Of a stretch of DNA of 64,000 nt, positions 38,691 through 50,937 are shown one piece after another. The stretch comes from Drosophila miranda. Taxonomy: Eukaryota > Arthropoda > Insecta > Diptera > Drosophilidae. The translations under genes were made by a program, and so were the position numbers. The stretch spans positions 5,580,001 through 5,644,000 of the forward strand of contig NC_046677.1 of NCBI RefSeq assembly GCF_003369915.1. The letters are read 5' to 3'. The notes under the pieces are model-generated. The model saw nothing but the letters and a program-made list of their open reading frames with translations, did not search any database and was not told where the DNA came from. Numbering within the stretch: position 1 is the first letter of the stretch; the number at the start of each line of letters is the position of its first letter.

Positions 38691-41404
38691 TTTTTATTTC
38701 ATTTAAATACGAAATATATTTCATTTAGATAAAAAATATAAATAAATAATATTCATTTAAATATGAAATATTTTTAATTTAAATTCAAAATATTTAAATA
38801 TAAACTAGATTTCATATTTATAATGAATATATGTATTTCATATTTATTTTGAATATATTTCATATTTAAATTAAATATATTTCATTATTTTTCATATTTC
38901 ATTTAAATATATTACCTACGAATTAATTTTATTTCTATATATTTATTTTTATATTTACATTAAATATGGACCGTTTTAAAAATAAGTGCTCATGCATTTA
39001 TGTTTAAATCAAAATTAATTCTATTTAGTTTTGTTTTAAAAATCGAATATTTAATTGAAACGTGGATGTGTTCCTTTTTCGTATTCCATTATCTTCTGAA
39101 TCTCTCTGAGAGCCATTGGGAGCTTCGATAGAGAGTCTTCCTTGCCTGAGAAATTATTTTTCTCATTTAAAAATTAGCTTTTCAACTGCTCCCCTGAATC
39201 CCATATCTCTGCCATTACAGGGTATCCCCGAAAGGTACAGGAACTGACCGCACAAACAGAAAACCAAACACAGAACACAGAACACGGTGGAGCAACTGCA
39301 AAATGCAATTGTTAACAGCTCCGCTGTCCCCCCGCCAGTTGGTTTTTGCAAATCGTTTGACACGCCAAAGGGAAAAAATGTGCGCGAAAATTGAAAAAAA
39401 TCGACGTACGAAAAAATAAAAAAACGTGAATAAATGTTTCTGCGGTCGGTGTGGGCATTTGCAAACAAATGATGCATAGAGCGAGAGAATGTTTGTGGTG
39501 GGGGTGGGTGTGGGGTTGCTCTGTTCTGTTCTGAATTTAAATTGCTTGTGAATTATGTGCTAAATGCATTCGAAACACCCGATCCGCTTTTCAATGTTGC
39601 GGTTTTCACTGCGAAATGATTATTAATATTATTGGATTTGTTTTTGGCTAGTGTGTGTGTGTTTTTTTTTTGCTCTGAATGGATTATTATTATTAATATT
39701 TATCACAGCTGTTGGTCCTTGGATTAAGGCAACTTACATTAGTCGGGTGCCTTAATGACGGGCATTTTGTGTAATTGGTATCCGCCGCCGCATTAGCAGA
39801 TACTTTTAAATTGCCATTAAAATCAATTGAATATGACTGCAGATATGTAATTTGAATAAGGTAGTTTTTATGCGATTTATTCAGGCCTATTCAGTATCAT
39901 TTGTTGTTAAGGAAAGAGTTTATGAAGTGTCTGAAAAGGTTCATTTAGGTGGAGTTTTTTTTTTTTCAATTTGGTAGAAAAAAAGGGATTGAAAATGTTT
40001 ATTTTTTCTGAATTAAATTGGTATAATTGTTCGGGTAGGCCTCTCAGTCGGAGGAGGCTATCGAAGGCCTCGTACCAGAAGCCGAATGATCCACTTATGT
40101 ATCCTCGAAGTCTAACCACCCTTATAGAGGTTTAAAGATCTATAGATCCAAACGGAAAAGCCTACCCAATGAATAAAACTTTGATAAGGTGTCCAAGATA
40201 TCATTCCTTAAGGTTCCGCCTTCATAGATTTACGTTTTTGAAAGGAAATCCCTTTCTGGATTTAAATTTTTAAATATCCTTCTTGATCTTATAGATCCTT
40301 CAGCACATACCCATTATTTTAATGATATTTTCCAACATTTTAAGCCCATGAAAAATTAAACTTTTCTTATCCCCCCTTTTTTCCACCACTTTTCCCCTTT
40401 CTACCTTTTTATCCCTGTCGGGCGTTGGCCAAACAATTGGCGCTTTTATCGCAATACATAAAAATCATTAATTACAACAACTCGGAATGAAATTTAAATG
40501 TCAACAAAAAAAGTAACAGAAAGCGAAATTAACGAAGGAGATGGAACCAAAGAGAGCCAGCTAAAGACAGAGAGAGACAGAAAGAAGGACAAATATTGAA
40601 AAGCAAATTGAATTTTCATATGCGGAAACGTAAAAGGTGGAAATGCGTATAGGCATGGACCAATGGGCGTGGCATACAACAGAGAAACCAAGGCTGCAAT
40701 TTTTATTGTACACTTTTCGAGGAGTCCCATGGTTTTTAGACGGTTTTTGGCAACAAATATTGTTCCAAATGAGAGGAAAAATAAAAGGATAAACTTCTTC
40801 TTTTGCGACCCCTTGAAGGGTTATGGTATCCCTGGGGAAGGGGATGCCTGTGCTAGGGTATCTACGCCTTCGACTGCCTCCCTTGATCCACACTTTATTT
40901 TCGTTTCCGTAGAGCACAGCACTTTGTGCTGCCCCCACGCACACACACGCACACGCATGGACTTGCACCTTCAACAGTTTTATTTTATGGGGGCGTGTGT
41001 GTGGGGGCATGGTGGCGGCAGCATTTTTGCTTTTTATGTTCGACAGATTTTCGTGTTGGTATGTGAAACATGCTGATTCCCAGTGATTACAATTGTTGTG
41101 CCCGGGACCCGTGGACCCCTAGACCCCAGCAAACCATCCGCCCACTGCCCAGGACCCATGAAAAGCACAACGAAAGCAGATAAATAAAAAAAGGCACTGC
41201 ACAGGAAGTGAGTTTGTGTTTGTCTGTGTGTGTTTGTGTGTGCAAATATCTGCGGGTACGCGTGTGTGGGTGTAGCCGGCATTGGCGAAATTTTCGCACA
41301 CGAAACATTCAAATGGAACAAACAAAAATCAACAAAAATAAAGAAATTTATAGGTGCCAGAACATCTGGATACCCTGTAGAAAATGTGGAGGGGAGTTCT
41401 GCAA

Positions 41405-41600
41405 GCTCTCTCTCTCTCTCTCTCTCCCAGTGTGGCTTAGCAGTTAAGGGTGAGTTTTTAATACTCAAATAGAGCGCGCCAGCGGTTTCTCTATCGCTTT
41501 CCCTCTCTCTCTCTCTCTCTCTCTCTCCCAGTATGGCTTGGCAGTTAGGGGTGAGTTTTTAATACCCAAAGATAGAGCGCAATCGGTTTCCCTCTTCACA
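41405..41600. repeat. 101-bp tandem duplication with CT run
   Basis: A CT run followed by CCCAGTGTGGCTTAGCAGTT, GGGTGAGTTTTTAATACTC and TAGAGCGC recurs 101 bp later with a few substitutions. Confidence 0.85.
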
Positions 41601-43503
41601 GAGGGGTCTTTCCTAGTTCTATGACTGGTTCTATCCCTACCAAAACCCCGCACTTGGAGCTCTCAGACCCACAACCGCTTTGTAAGGGAGCCGTTTGGGA
41701 TCCAGGAGGATGGCAAGAGGCTGGTAAGAGGCTGTATTGAGACCAGGGCAAAGTAGACCGCACATCTCTCTTAATTTTTCATAGATCTGTTGTTTTTTGA
41801 ACCCCAGCTGTCCCCCCCATTCCCCTTAGCGTTCAATATTCCAGCTTTTTCCATGCCGCAGCCTTCCCTTCAACCAATCAATCCTCGCTTTTTATTCCAT
41901 AAGGTATCAAAAAGCACAAAAAACACAAAAAATAACCTGCAAAAGTTGTCTTTTTCTGTTTTTGATGCTGCTCGTTACAATTTTCGTGATGTTCTGCTGA
42001 CAACTCAACAGAGATCAAGTTATTATATGTGTGTGTGTATGTGTGCGTGTGTCTGGGCGTTCTGAAAGATATGTATATATATATAGACAGAGCAGGATAG
42101 AGAGAGAGCGAGGGAGAGAGAGATTTTTCGGCGCGGTTGTGGCGCTCAGAATTTGAGGCTGCGGACCGAAGTCCGGGCTCTGGGCTCTGGGCTCTGGTCC
42201 TTGTCCTGTGCTGTCCTTGGGTCCTTCTCGGCCGTTGACAATTAAGGTGAATGAATATTTTAATATTGGCAAACAGATTACACATGTGGGCAATGGGACC
42301 AATCCGCGCGGGCCAGCAGCAGTCGTGACTTGTATGTCATTCGATGGTCCCTGGTCCCGGATCCCGTGTGGTCCTGTCCGCCTCTCTCTTCGCGTAATGG
42401 CGTAAAATTTAATTCAATTGAATTGTTGGCACAATGCATCAAAGGCAAACCGTGCAACGAAACATCGTTTTATTATATCTTTTTTCTTTTGCCATCAAAA
42501 GTAATATTATATTTATATATATATATATATTTGTGAAATGAAATGCAATTTCTGAATGCAATTAACGTTTTATTTTCACAGATTTCTTTTCATTGTATTT
42601 CTCCACGAAAATATGGCCATAATTAAGCTCTGAAGCTCAATGTTGACTTGACTTCTTTTCCCTTTTGTGGAGAAGAAAGAGAAGCTTAAGCAGGAAAGCG
42701 GTAAGTATATACATATATATATATTGATTCATGAAGAATACGTTAAGAAAAGATTTAAATTGACGATTAAAGTGCTTCAGTTTAAGCAATATTTCGCACT
42801 GGAAAACCCTAGAAAATTTATGAAAACCCCCAGGCGACAAGCTCATCAAGTGCATAGCATAGCAGGCGGTCGGAGGACACAGTCCCTGCTACCGGGGCCT
42901 AACAACCAGAAAAGAACTGACGATGACGATGACGATGATGGTCGGTGTCCGACAAGTGTTTCGGAGGGGGGGTGGTAGGACCAGGACCAGGATTAATTTG
43001 CCAAGAGAAAAGAGTGAAGGGGTTACGTGCCGAATTTCTAATCAAAATTGCCGCAAAACAGCAGTTGCAGCAGACACAAAAACGGATTGTTTCAGTTGCT
43101 GTTGCCCCCTGTCCCTGCCCAACCGCCCCCCGCCCCCAGGCTTGTGGCATGCGTGTGCCTGTGTCTGTGGAAATCAAAAGCGCTTTGGTTGGCAGTAAAA
43201 CTTGATGAAAATCGATTTTAATTACAAAGTCAATGCGCGTAATTGCTTTTGCACCTAACTCAAGTGCTGCAACCAGCAGCCAGCAGCAGCACCACTTTGA
43301 TGTAGCAGATCTCTCGTTGGATTTTTTTTCGGTCTTTCTATGCAGAGTGGAAGGGGTTGCTAATGCAACAACTAGCAAAAAAGGCCTCGAAAATGAGCCG
43401 AAAAAGTAAGACGAATGTAAAACTGAAGAATGACAGGTCGTATATTGGTGGAACATCAAGCGCAGGAAGCACAAGGAAATGGTGGATAATGTGGAAGCCG
43501 CAT

Positions 43504-43801
43504 GATCGACAACCCTAGGCGCACTCGACAACCCTAGGCGCACTCGCAAACCCACGGCTCACTGCTCAGCCCTCAGCTCGCTCGTCAATCCACTGCTCAC
43601 TCGTCAATCCACTGTTTACTCGCCAACCATCGGCTCACTCGGCAACCCCTGGTAAACTCGCCGACTCCTGGCTAACTAGCCAACCCGCGGCGCACTTGCC
43701 AACTCTCGGCTCACTGCCCAGCCCTCGGCTCGTTGGCAATCCACTGCTCACTCGTCAATCCACTGTTTACTCACCAACCCTGGGCTCACCCTCAACCCGC
43801 C
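43504..43801. repeat. 19-bp minisatellite, about 16 copies
   Basis: Imperfect 19-bp units of the form ACTCGCCAACCCTCGGCTC run without interruption. A block of five consecutive variant units recurs within the array, so there is higher-order structure. Since 19 is not a multiple of three, no frame is maintained. Confidence 0.9.
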
Positions 43802-44057
43802 ACGCAGATATTAGAGATTAGATTTTACAGATCAAGCTCGCTCGAAGTTCAGAGCGTGGAGTGCCAGGGGAAAGTGCCTGCTCTAGAGCCAGTTTCAGAT
43901 CTCCAGAAACATCTCCATCAGATGTACATCGGATACTGTGGCTAGAGGTGCTTCTCAGACCTTCTAAGCTTTATCATAGATCGAAGAGGATGTTCTGTAC
44001 CTTTCGTACCTTCATCTTGCGATACTCTGTGCCCCTCATTCTACGGACCATCAACCC

Positions 44058-44162
44058 AAAGAAAAATGTCTCTACTCCCAAGAGATCTCTCTAAAGAAAA
44101 GTGTCTCTACTCCCAAGAGATCTCTCTAAAGAAAAGTGTCACTACTCCCAAGAGATCTGTAA
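44058..44162. repeat. 35-bp tandem repeat, 3 copies
   Basis: Units begin at 44058, 44093 and 44128, each containing GTCTCTACTCCCAAGAGATC, and are nearly identical, which indicates recent expansion. Confidence 0.92.
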
Positions 44163-44835
44163 CCCTAAGATAAAATCCAAGTATCCAAGTAAAGACCTCT
44201 ATCGCGAAGTCAACCTTTAAACGAAAACATTCAATTCATTTAAAGCACCTAAACGTTTCATAAAATATTGAGGAGGCCACAAATTATCATCACAGTTTGT
44301 GTGACACGCCGAAAAACACTCAAAATTTTGTTGGGGAGACACCAATTTAATGGTTATTTTGCAGCTATTTTCAAAAGCGTAGGGTTGATGTCGCTGCCAT
44401 TTCCCTGTGCATAATTTTGCGCTGCGACAATTATTGCTCAATAAGCGAATTGTTTGTATTGCTGCAGTGCCCCCAAACGCGTGGCAGTTGCATAAATGAA
44501 TTCCAGGCGAGGCAGCACAACAGTGGCTAGGGGGCGGGCGGGGGAAATATCTATGCAGAGAAAATAGACAGAGGGGTGACTACCGGGGGGAGGTGGGGAG
44601 GAAAATACCAAAACAGCGAAAGAATTTTTGGCGTTTGTGGTTGTGGCATGCAGCACGCACTGCAATTTCGATACCGCGTCGTCCTTTGTTTGTCCATAAA
44701 GCTCTCCCGGCAGCCAAATTTACTGCACTCCGAAAACCAAGTCCAAAATGTCAATTCAAAAAAAATCAGCCATCGCTGTTGTTTCGTCAAAATTTCAAAT
44801 ATTTCAACCATGGAAAGGTATTCAGACAATAGATG

Positions 44836-45391
44836 GGTTTTAGATGCAGTCGGGAAACGTTTAAAAGAGTTGGGAATAGTAGAGAAGGTTTAGTTTTAAA
44901 TCTATATATATTTTTTGACGGATTATTGGGTTTAGAAGTAGAGCCGCGGTGCTTGCTGCGACTAACAGCGCTTCCTCTGGTTTCTTGTGGAATTACTTGT
45001 CGAAAAGAAGTTTTTGCTTGAACCAAATGAGGCATAAGGAAGGTTCTAGAGGCAGCTTGGATGTAGAGAGGGTATATTTTGGTTAAAGACGGATCATTGG
45101 GCTTAAAGGTGGAGCCGCGGTGCTTGCCGCAGCTCTTGCTCGTTTCTTGTGGAATTCCTGATAGAATAGAAAGTTGTTCTTGAATCAAATGACGTGTAAT
45201 GGTTGTTCTAATCTATAGTAAAGGCCTTGTAATCTCAGTTGAATAAGGCTTCACTTAGGTACTCCAAATCAGAGCTCATACAATTCTAATCAGCGCCAAA
45301 CTGTCTCGCATTTGAAGAGAGTTCTTCAGATACCTCCAAAACTGATAAGAAAGTCAACTCTCGAACTTTTATAATGTTTTAAATTGGCCGA
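44836..45391 (-). repeat. left arm of long inverted repeat
   Basis: The reverse complement of this arm matches 46289-46845. By eye the central ~325 bp differ at only about three positions, while both edges are more diverged. Each arm itself contains two diverged 162-bp tandem units (shared ATTCCACAAGAAAC and AAGCACCGCGGCTC). A 133-codon frame (45188-44787) crosses the arm but starts at TTG. Confidence 0.9.
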
Positions 45392-46288
45392 TTTAAAGCT
45401 GCATTTATAAGCTTTTGTGTAGGTGAAAGATACATAAGCTATGTGAAAAAACAGAAGCACATCTGATTCACTGAAAAAAGCTCAAAATCTACCCGAAAAA
45501 AAATTGCTTTGGGTCACATTGGAAATAAAAGGTTTAATTTCGGAACCATTGTCTTTGGTATAGACTTCTGTTGGACACGGTTTATATGATTAGAACACCA
45601 GCTTGTATATTTCCCATTCGTCAGCCCCATGGACCCCCCCTGGAAACCTCATTTAAAGCGCTGCCTGGGAATTAGGTGTCCTATAAATATACAAGTGTAT
45701 GTACGAGAGGTGTTTGTATCTGTGAGTGCATCCAAGCAAAAGCAATGCATTCCAGTGCGGTTCGGGCTGTACCTGGCTGCGTGGCTATTTGTGAAATTGA
45801 GTTTTTGCAGTCGAAAAAGTGTTGAAAGATGCCATGGCAACAATCTCTTCTCCTAGCAGCAGCATCGCTAGAATGTTTCAATTAAATTTCATAGCCCGCA
45901 ACGGAATTCTGTAAATTAATGTGTAAATAAATGTTTTATGCATATTTTTCAGCTAGAGATGATGAGAGCTGCTCTCAATAGTTCTCTTATTTAATTAAAT
46001 AAATAATTGTACAATTATTTTTTTTTAGACATAGAGAAGTGTGGACGATATTCTTCCCAGTCCATCGCAAAGAATTAAAACACACACAATTCAGTATCAG
46101 ACAGACATCGAGTCATACGGGAACACAATAAATACAAATCAGCAACAAGTACATTGACCTCTCCCACAAACCATTTGTTGAGGTACTTTAATCGGAGAAC
46201 ACACACCTTTTAATCTTTTTCTTTCCCCCTGATAGTGTTTCTTTGTCAGCGTTCTTATCTGTTCGACGAAACAATTAGCTTTCTTCGA
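45392..46288. other. spacer of the inverted repeat
   Basis: About 0.9 kb of single-copy sequence with no supported gene. An opposed pair of short frames at 45629-45881 has no domain. Confidence 0.5.
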
Positions 46289-46845
46289 CTAATTGGAAAC
46301 ATTATAAAGATTCGAGAGTTGATTTTCTTATCAGTTGTGGACGTATCTGAAGAACTCTCTTCAAATGCGAGACAGTTTGGCGCTGATTAGAATTTTATGA
46401 GCTCATATTGGGAGCACTTAAGTGAAGCCTTATTCAACTGAGATTACAAGGCCTTTACTATAGATTAGAACAACCATTACACGTCATTTGATTCAAGAAC
46501 AACTTTCTATTCTATCAGGAATTCCACAAGAAACGAGCAAGAGCTGCGGCAAGCACCGCGGCTCCACCTTTAAGCCCAATGATCCGTCTTTAACCAAAAT
46601 ATACCTTCTCTACATCCAAGCTGCCTCTAGAACCTTCCTTATGCCTCATTTGGTTCAAGCAAAAACTTCTTTTCGACAAGTAATTCCACAAGAAACCAGA
46701 GGAAGCGCTGTTAGTAGCAGCAAGCACCGCGGCTCTACTTCTAAGCCCAATAATCCGTTAAAATATATATTTAGATATAAAACCATGCCTTCTCTACTAT
46801 TTCCAACTCTTTTAAACGTTTCCAGACTGCAGCTAGAACCTACCT
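46289..46845 (+). repeat. right arm of long inverted repeat
   Basis: Partner of 44836-45391. A frame beginning at a TTG (46488-46946) reads through both internal 162-bp units in phase, giving the repeated peptide IPQET...KHRGST...KPN. The frame is open in both arms, which may mean the repeat derives from a coding gene or simply that the arms are young. No ATG start or known domain is present. Confidence 0.9.
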
Positions 46846-48030
46846 TAAATGAGGGATTTTTTTTCCAAAATATTGGCTTTCAAAACTTGGGAAAAGTCGA
46901 AAAGAGTGATTTCTTGTGTTCCCATTTATCGGTTAATGGGGGTTAAAAACCATCCTCCCTGCAGTTATATTTGGCCAAAGTATAGATGGGCCGAGCAACA
47001 AGCTGTTTAAGTAAAATATTAAAAGAAAGTGCAGCGCTAAGAGGGATTCCAGCAAAGAGTTACAGAGAGAGAAGGCATCAGTAACAGATCCAGGAGATCC
47101 ATCAGCAGCAGCAGCAGCCCCACCATCGTCGTCGCATCGCATCAGTCGTCGTCGTCGTCGTCGCCGTCGTCTGCTGCAATCTTGATTTAAATGAAATTTA
47201 ACTTTTTGCATATTAAAAAAGTTTTGCATTTTTCATGCGAAATAAGAAAAGTTTTTTGGCCGATTTTTCCTTCTCTCTCTCTCTCTCTGTTCGGTATTCC
47301 TCTCCTTCTGCCGTTGCCTTGCCATTCGTTTTGTTTTGTAGTTCTATTTTTACCATTTTTTTTTTTTGGTTGGGCATTCGTCGTGGACTGCAAATTAGAT
47401 AGAGGATAGAGGAGACCACTCTCTGGACCACTTAAGGCCACAAAGCTGCCAAGTCATGGTCCACAAAATACGTATACGCAGTGTGCCCCCAAAAAAGCAA
47501 AAGATATACGCAGGAAAACATTTTTTTGGGCTACAAATATTTTAAGAGTACAAAAGAACGATGTATATTTTACTGGTGGATCATCGGCTGCCTTTGGAAG
47601 TCAAACTGTATCTGCGGCAGAATTAGAGATTAATTTGTGTGTCATCGAAGTCCGTGAATCACATGGAAATTACATTTTTTATACCAGACTTTCCACAGTA
47701 CCTTCTACTAATATTTAGGAGGTATTTGTGGGATCATTAGGGGTTGTAGAAGAACCATCTTTGAGGTATTTGTGGGATCATTAGGGTTTGTAAAAGAGCC
47801 ATCTTTGAGGTATTTGTGGGATCATTAGAGGTTGTAGAAGAACCATCTTTGAGCTAGTTGTAGGATCATTAGGTGTCATAGAAGAATGCTGCATTTTTAG
47901 AGAAATATATGAAAGTTTTTTATAGGAGAAATTAATGAAACTTTGATTCAAATGCACTGCAAAAACACATACCATTCTGGGCCCAAGGCATCTGGCATCC
48001 TCTTTGTAGGTCGTGTGTTTTTCTATGGTT
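46846..48030. other. non-coding DNA with repeats
   Basis: Contains GCA/GTC triplet runs at 47103-47172, a CT run near 47273-47290 and the 44-bp array. No supported gene. Confidence 0.5.
47719..47894. repeat. 44-bp tandem repeat, 4 copies
   Basis: Units start at 47719, 47763, 47807 and 47851 and carry GAGGTATTTGTGGGATCATT then GTTGTAGAAGAACCATC. The last unit is the most diverged. Confidence 0.92.
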
Positions 48031-48279
48031 TTAGAACATCAAGTAACCGTATGTTGGTGGGCGAAATCGACGCCCGACCCAACGCAGTTGACTTTCGGTA
48101 TATCGATAGGTCCGTCGCTGTCCAGCCGGAACGGGACTGAGTACAGTTGCCTCGGCTGAAACTTCTGCGGCTGGCACTTGTGAGGCCACCTGTGGTGCCT
48201 CGCCATTGCCATCCTGTTGGGTGTTTCCTTCTTGCTGAGAATTTATATTCGAGTCACTGGGAGTTTTCGATTTGTTACT
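48031..48279 (-). pseudogene. coding-like fragment, no start codon
   Basis: An 82-codon minus-strand frame bounded by a stop upstream (48280-48282) and ending at TAA (48031-48033). The composition is strikingly protein-like: a Gln/Asn/Ala-rich first part (NSQQEGNTQQDGNGEAP), then a basic aromatic end (RTYRYTESQLRWVGRRFR). There is no ATG before a late one near the end, and no good YAG acceptor precedes it. It is either a truncated copy of a gene or an exon whose acceptor I cannot see. I do not recognise the family. Confidence 0.35.
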
Positions 48280-49017
48280 TTAACATTTGATAGACATCAA
48301 AAACAAAGCAAATTTTTTAAATTTTCTTTAAAGAAATTTTTGTAAATTTCCGACTGCTACCACCTGGACTTTAATTCTGCCATTAATAGTATTTTCCAGT
48401 GCCTCGAATGCAGGGCAAACTAAAAGAACATTTTCCAGCAGCCACTTGGGGGAAAAACTCCCCAACAGTTTTCCTTCTTCAGAATCGTTTTCTCTCTGCC
48501 GTTGGGGGGTGGGGTCTGTGCATTATTTTATGTTGAATTATGGCGCCTATTGTGTGTGTGTGTGTGTGTGTGTGTCTCCCTCTCTCTTTCTCTATCTTTT
48601 GGGGCGGCAGCAGAGGCGTGCCATTTGCAACGTGTTTTATTTACAGACGAGAGGCGTGCAAAAAATTAGCACTAAGCGGCGAGAACGAGACACGTAGCTG
48701 GAGAGAAGAGTACGGGTAGACAATAGTGGGGTGTGGAGGGGAAGGAGCCAAAAGCAAATGGCTCTTCTCAGGTAACGGTAAACTAACCCAGAAAACCAAG
48801 AGGCTGTGGTTCCTTCTTTCCGTTCGCTCCAAGTTCCTTATGAAGATTTATGTGCTGTTGTTTTTGCATCGCTGCCTCCGCCAGACAATGCAACAACACC
48901 AGGCACAATACAACAACAACAACTATGGGAAGAACAACAAGAATTATATATGATATATATTGGGGAACCGAATCTTTAGATACCCTTGAAGACGCATCGT
49001 TTTGTGGAGATTCAATC

Positions 49018-49200
49018 AATAAATAAAATTAATAATAATAAAATAATAATAATAAAATTTAATAATAATAAAATAATAATAATACAAACTAATAATAATA
49101 ATAATACAAATTAATAATAATAAAATAATAATAATAAAAATTAATAATAATACAAATTAACAATAATAATAATACAAATGAAATAAATAATAATTTATTA
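49018..49200. repeat. AAT trinucleotide region
   Basis: Interrupted (AAT)n runs separated by AAAATT or ACAAAT, about 180 bp. Confidence 0.85.
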
Positions 49201-50367
49201 ATAACGAAATTTAAATAAAAAATGTTGGCTGATTTTGAATTTTGGATACAAAAGAGTAAACCATTTTTGAGGAAATATTAGAAAAAAAAAATTTGAAACC
49301 AATAAAGAATTCAGAAAGGTAAATAATGTTATATTAATAACAAAAACTTCAATCAAAAATTTTGGATAATTTTGAGTTTTTTAATACAGAAAATGTTCAT
49401 ATTTTTATGGAAACTATATAAAACAAAAAATGTAAATAAATAAATGATAAGTCAAAGAAAAACAGATAAATATACCATTTTTATGGAATTTATTAAACAA
49501 TATTAAACAAATAAATAAAATCAAATATAAAAATTACAAGTTTTATTAATAAAATAATTGCAATAAAAAGTGTTGGTTTATTTTGCATTTTAGATATACA
49601 AAATTATATTATTTTTGTGGAAATATTTAAATAAATAATAAATTATAATATACAAAATAAAATTAAATCTACATTAAATAATATTTTATTAGAAACGGAA
49701 TTTCAATAACTGCTAAATACTTTTGGGTTAATTAATTAATCGGATATTAGTTCCACTGAAAAAATAATGTTTTCCCATAATTCATAAAAATTAAAATAAG
49801 CGTTAAAAAATTATGAAAAATTAATTTTACTATTTATTAAATTCGCTATAGCTTTGGATAATGACCATAGACCTTTTTTTGGCCCTGAAATTGTTGCCAA
49901 CAAATTTTACCAAAGACAAATTTCACTTTTAAAAACTACCCTGAGCAAATGGTGTACCAAATACATTTCTGGGAATATAGTTTATATTGTTTTCGATGAT
50001 ACCCACTGAGAGAGTATTTTAACTTTTGAAAAGTACAAAAAACCCCGGGCAAAAGCTACCCGAAAGACGTGAGCATTGAGCAAAATTTCATGCGGTAAAT
50101 TTTGTTCTTTTTTGTTTGTTGTTGTTGTCTTTTTTATATTTTTTGTTAGCTCCGAATGCAAACGAAGACCAGGTACGGCATCTTATTGGCAATTGCATTG
50201 GCAGATACAGTCGAAATTGGCTAAAAAGGAAACGGTGATGCATATGGAAGGCCTTTCTGGTATAAAACATAAAACCCATAAAGTGCATCTATTATAGCGA
50301 TAAGGAAACCCCCCTCCTGTATGCATTTTATTAGTCCTCAGGCATTAGCCACTATACTTGACGAGAT

Positions 50368-50413
50368 GCTCTGCTCGGCTCTGCTCTGCTCGGCTCTGCT
50401 CTGCTCTGCTCTG
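50368..50413. repeat. TGCTC pentamer array
   Basis: About nine CTGCT/CGGCT pentamers in a row. Confidence 0.9.
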
Positions 50414-50643
50414 GTTTTGGTATCAATTGCAATAAATTCCAAGTCATAAACATGGTTCTCAGCCATGTCTCAGTGTCTGTCTGGGCGGAGGGGCCGAGGT
50501 GGGGAAACCCTTGAAACGGAAACCTGATCACGCTCTCATTCTTCGTAGTGCTCTGCTCCTTTCTTTGTTGGCCTTTTCACACGGAAGTGATTTGCGCTTT
50601 TGCCGGTTGCCACTTTTGCCAGCTTTCTGCTTTATTCTTTTCT

Positions 50644-50937
50644 TTAGCTTTTTGATAAATCAAATGCGTTGTTGATGTCGTCCTCTGTCGTCGTCGTCGA
50701 GCACAGCTCATTGTCGGAGAGCAGGAGCTCGTAGCCGGAGGAGCAGAAGCTGCTCGAAATTGAAGTTCTCATTGGAGACGGAGACGAAGCCGGAGCCGGA
50801 GCCGGTGCCAGAGCCGGGGCCTGTTGTATTGGCACTTGAAAGCGTGCGATAAGGAAGTCAAATTGTATGGCAGCCCTCAACAATGGGCCGCACACTCTGC
50901 CGTTTAGTGCAGAGCACCCCCACCCACCCCATCTCTA
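50644..50937 (-). CDS. probable 3'-terminal exon of an unrecognised gene
   Basis: The minus-strand frame ends LCSTTTTEDDINNAFDLSKS and has strong Drosophila-type third-position GC use (runs such as TTC TGC TCC TCC GGC TAC GAG CTC CTG). AATAAA follows the stop by about 11 nt. Upstream the frame passes through an Ala-Pro-rich stretch (APALAPAPAPASSPSP) and stays open to about 50937 without an ATG, except an internal one 42 codons from the end. This pattern suits a last exon with an acceptor near ACAACAG or TTTCAAG (about 50820-50835). A 42-residue small protein is the alternative. The rest of the gene was not found, so the upstream sequence may be a long intron. Confidence 0.45.

Larger units (their letters stand above)
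36906..43503. other. non-coding DNA with AT-rich arrays
   Basis: No supported gene. 37.1-37.8 kb and 38.3-39.1 kb are extremely AT-rich. Long frames at 40.5-41.5 and 42.9-43.6 kb overlap on both strands, and those I checked start at non-ATG codons. A (GATGAC)n run lies at 42917-42942. Confidence 0.45.
48283..50643. other. non-coding, AT-rich DNA
   Basis: A (TG)n run (48551-48575) and an AAT-trinucleotide region (49018-49200) are followed by AT-rich unique DNA. A TGCTC pentamer array lies at 50368-50413. No supported gene. Confidence 0.5.

Noticed and set aside
41428..41445. TGGCTTAGCAGT, resembling a tRNA or SINE A box
   Set aside because: No B box follows at the right distance and no cloverleaf can be drawn.
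42899..43555. 218-codon open frame on the minus strand
   Set aside because: It begins at GTG inside the 19-bp minisatellite and runs through GATGAC and C-rich repeats; a chance frame.
46488..46946. 152-codon frame in the right inverted-repeat arm as a gene
   Set aside because: Starts at TTG, no ATG upstream in frame, no domain; described as part of the repeat instead.
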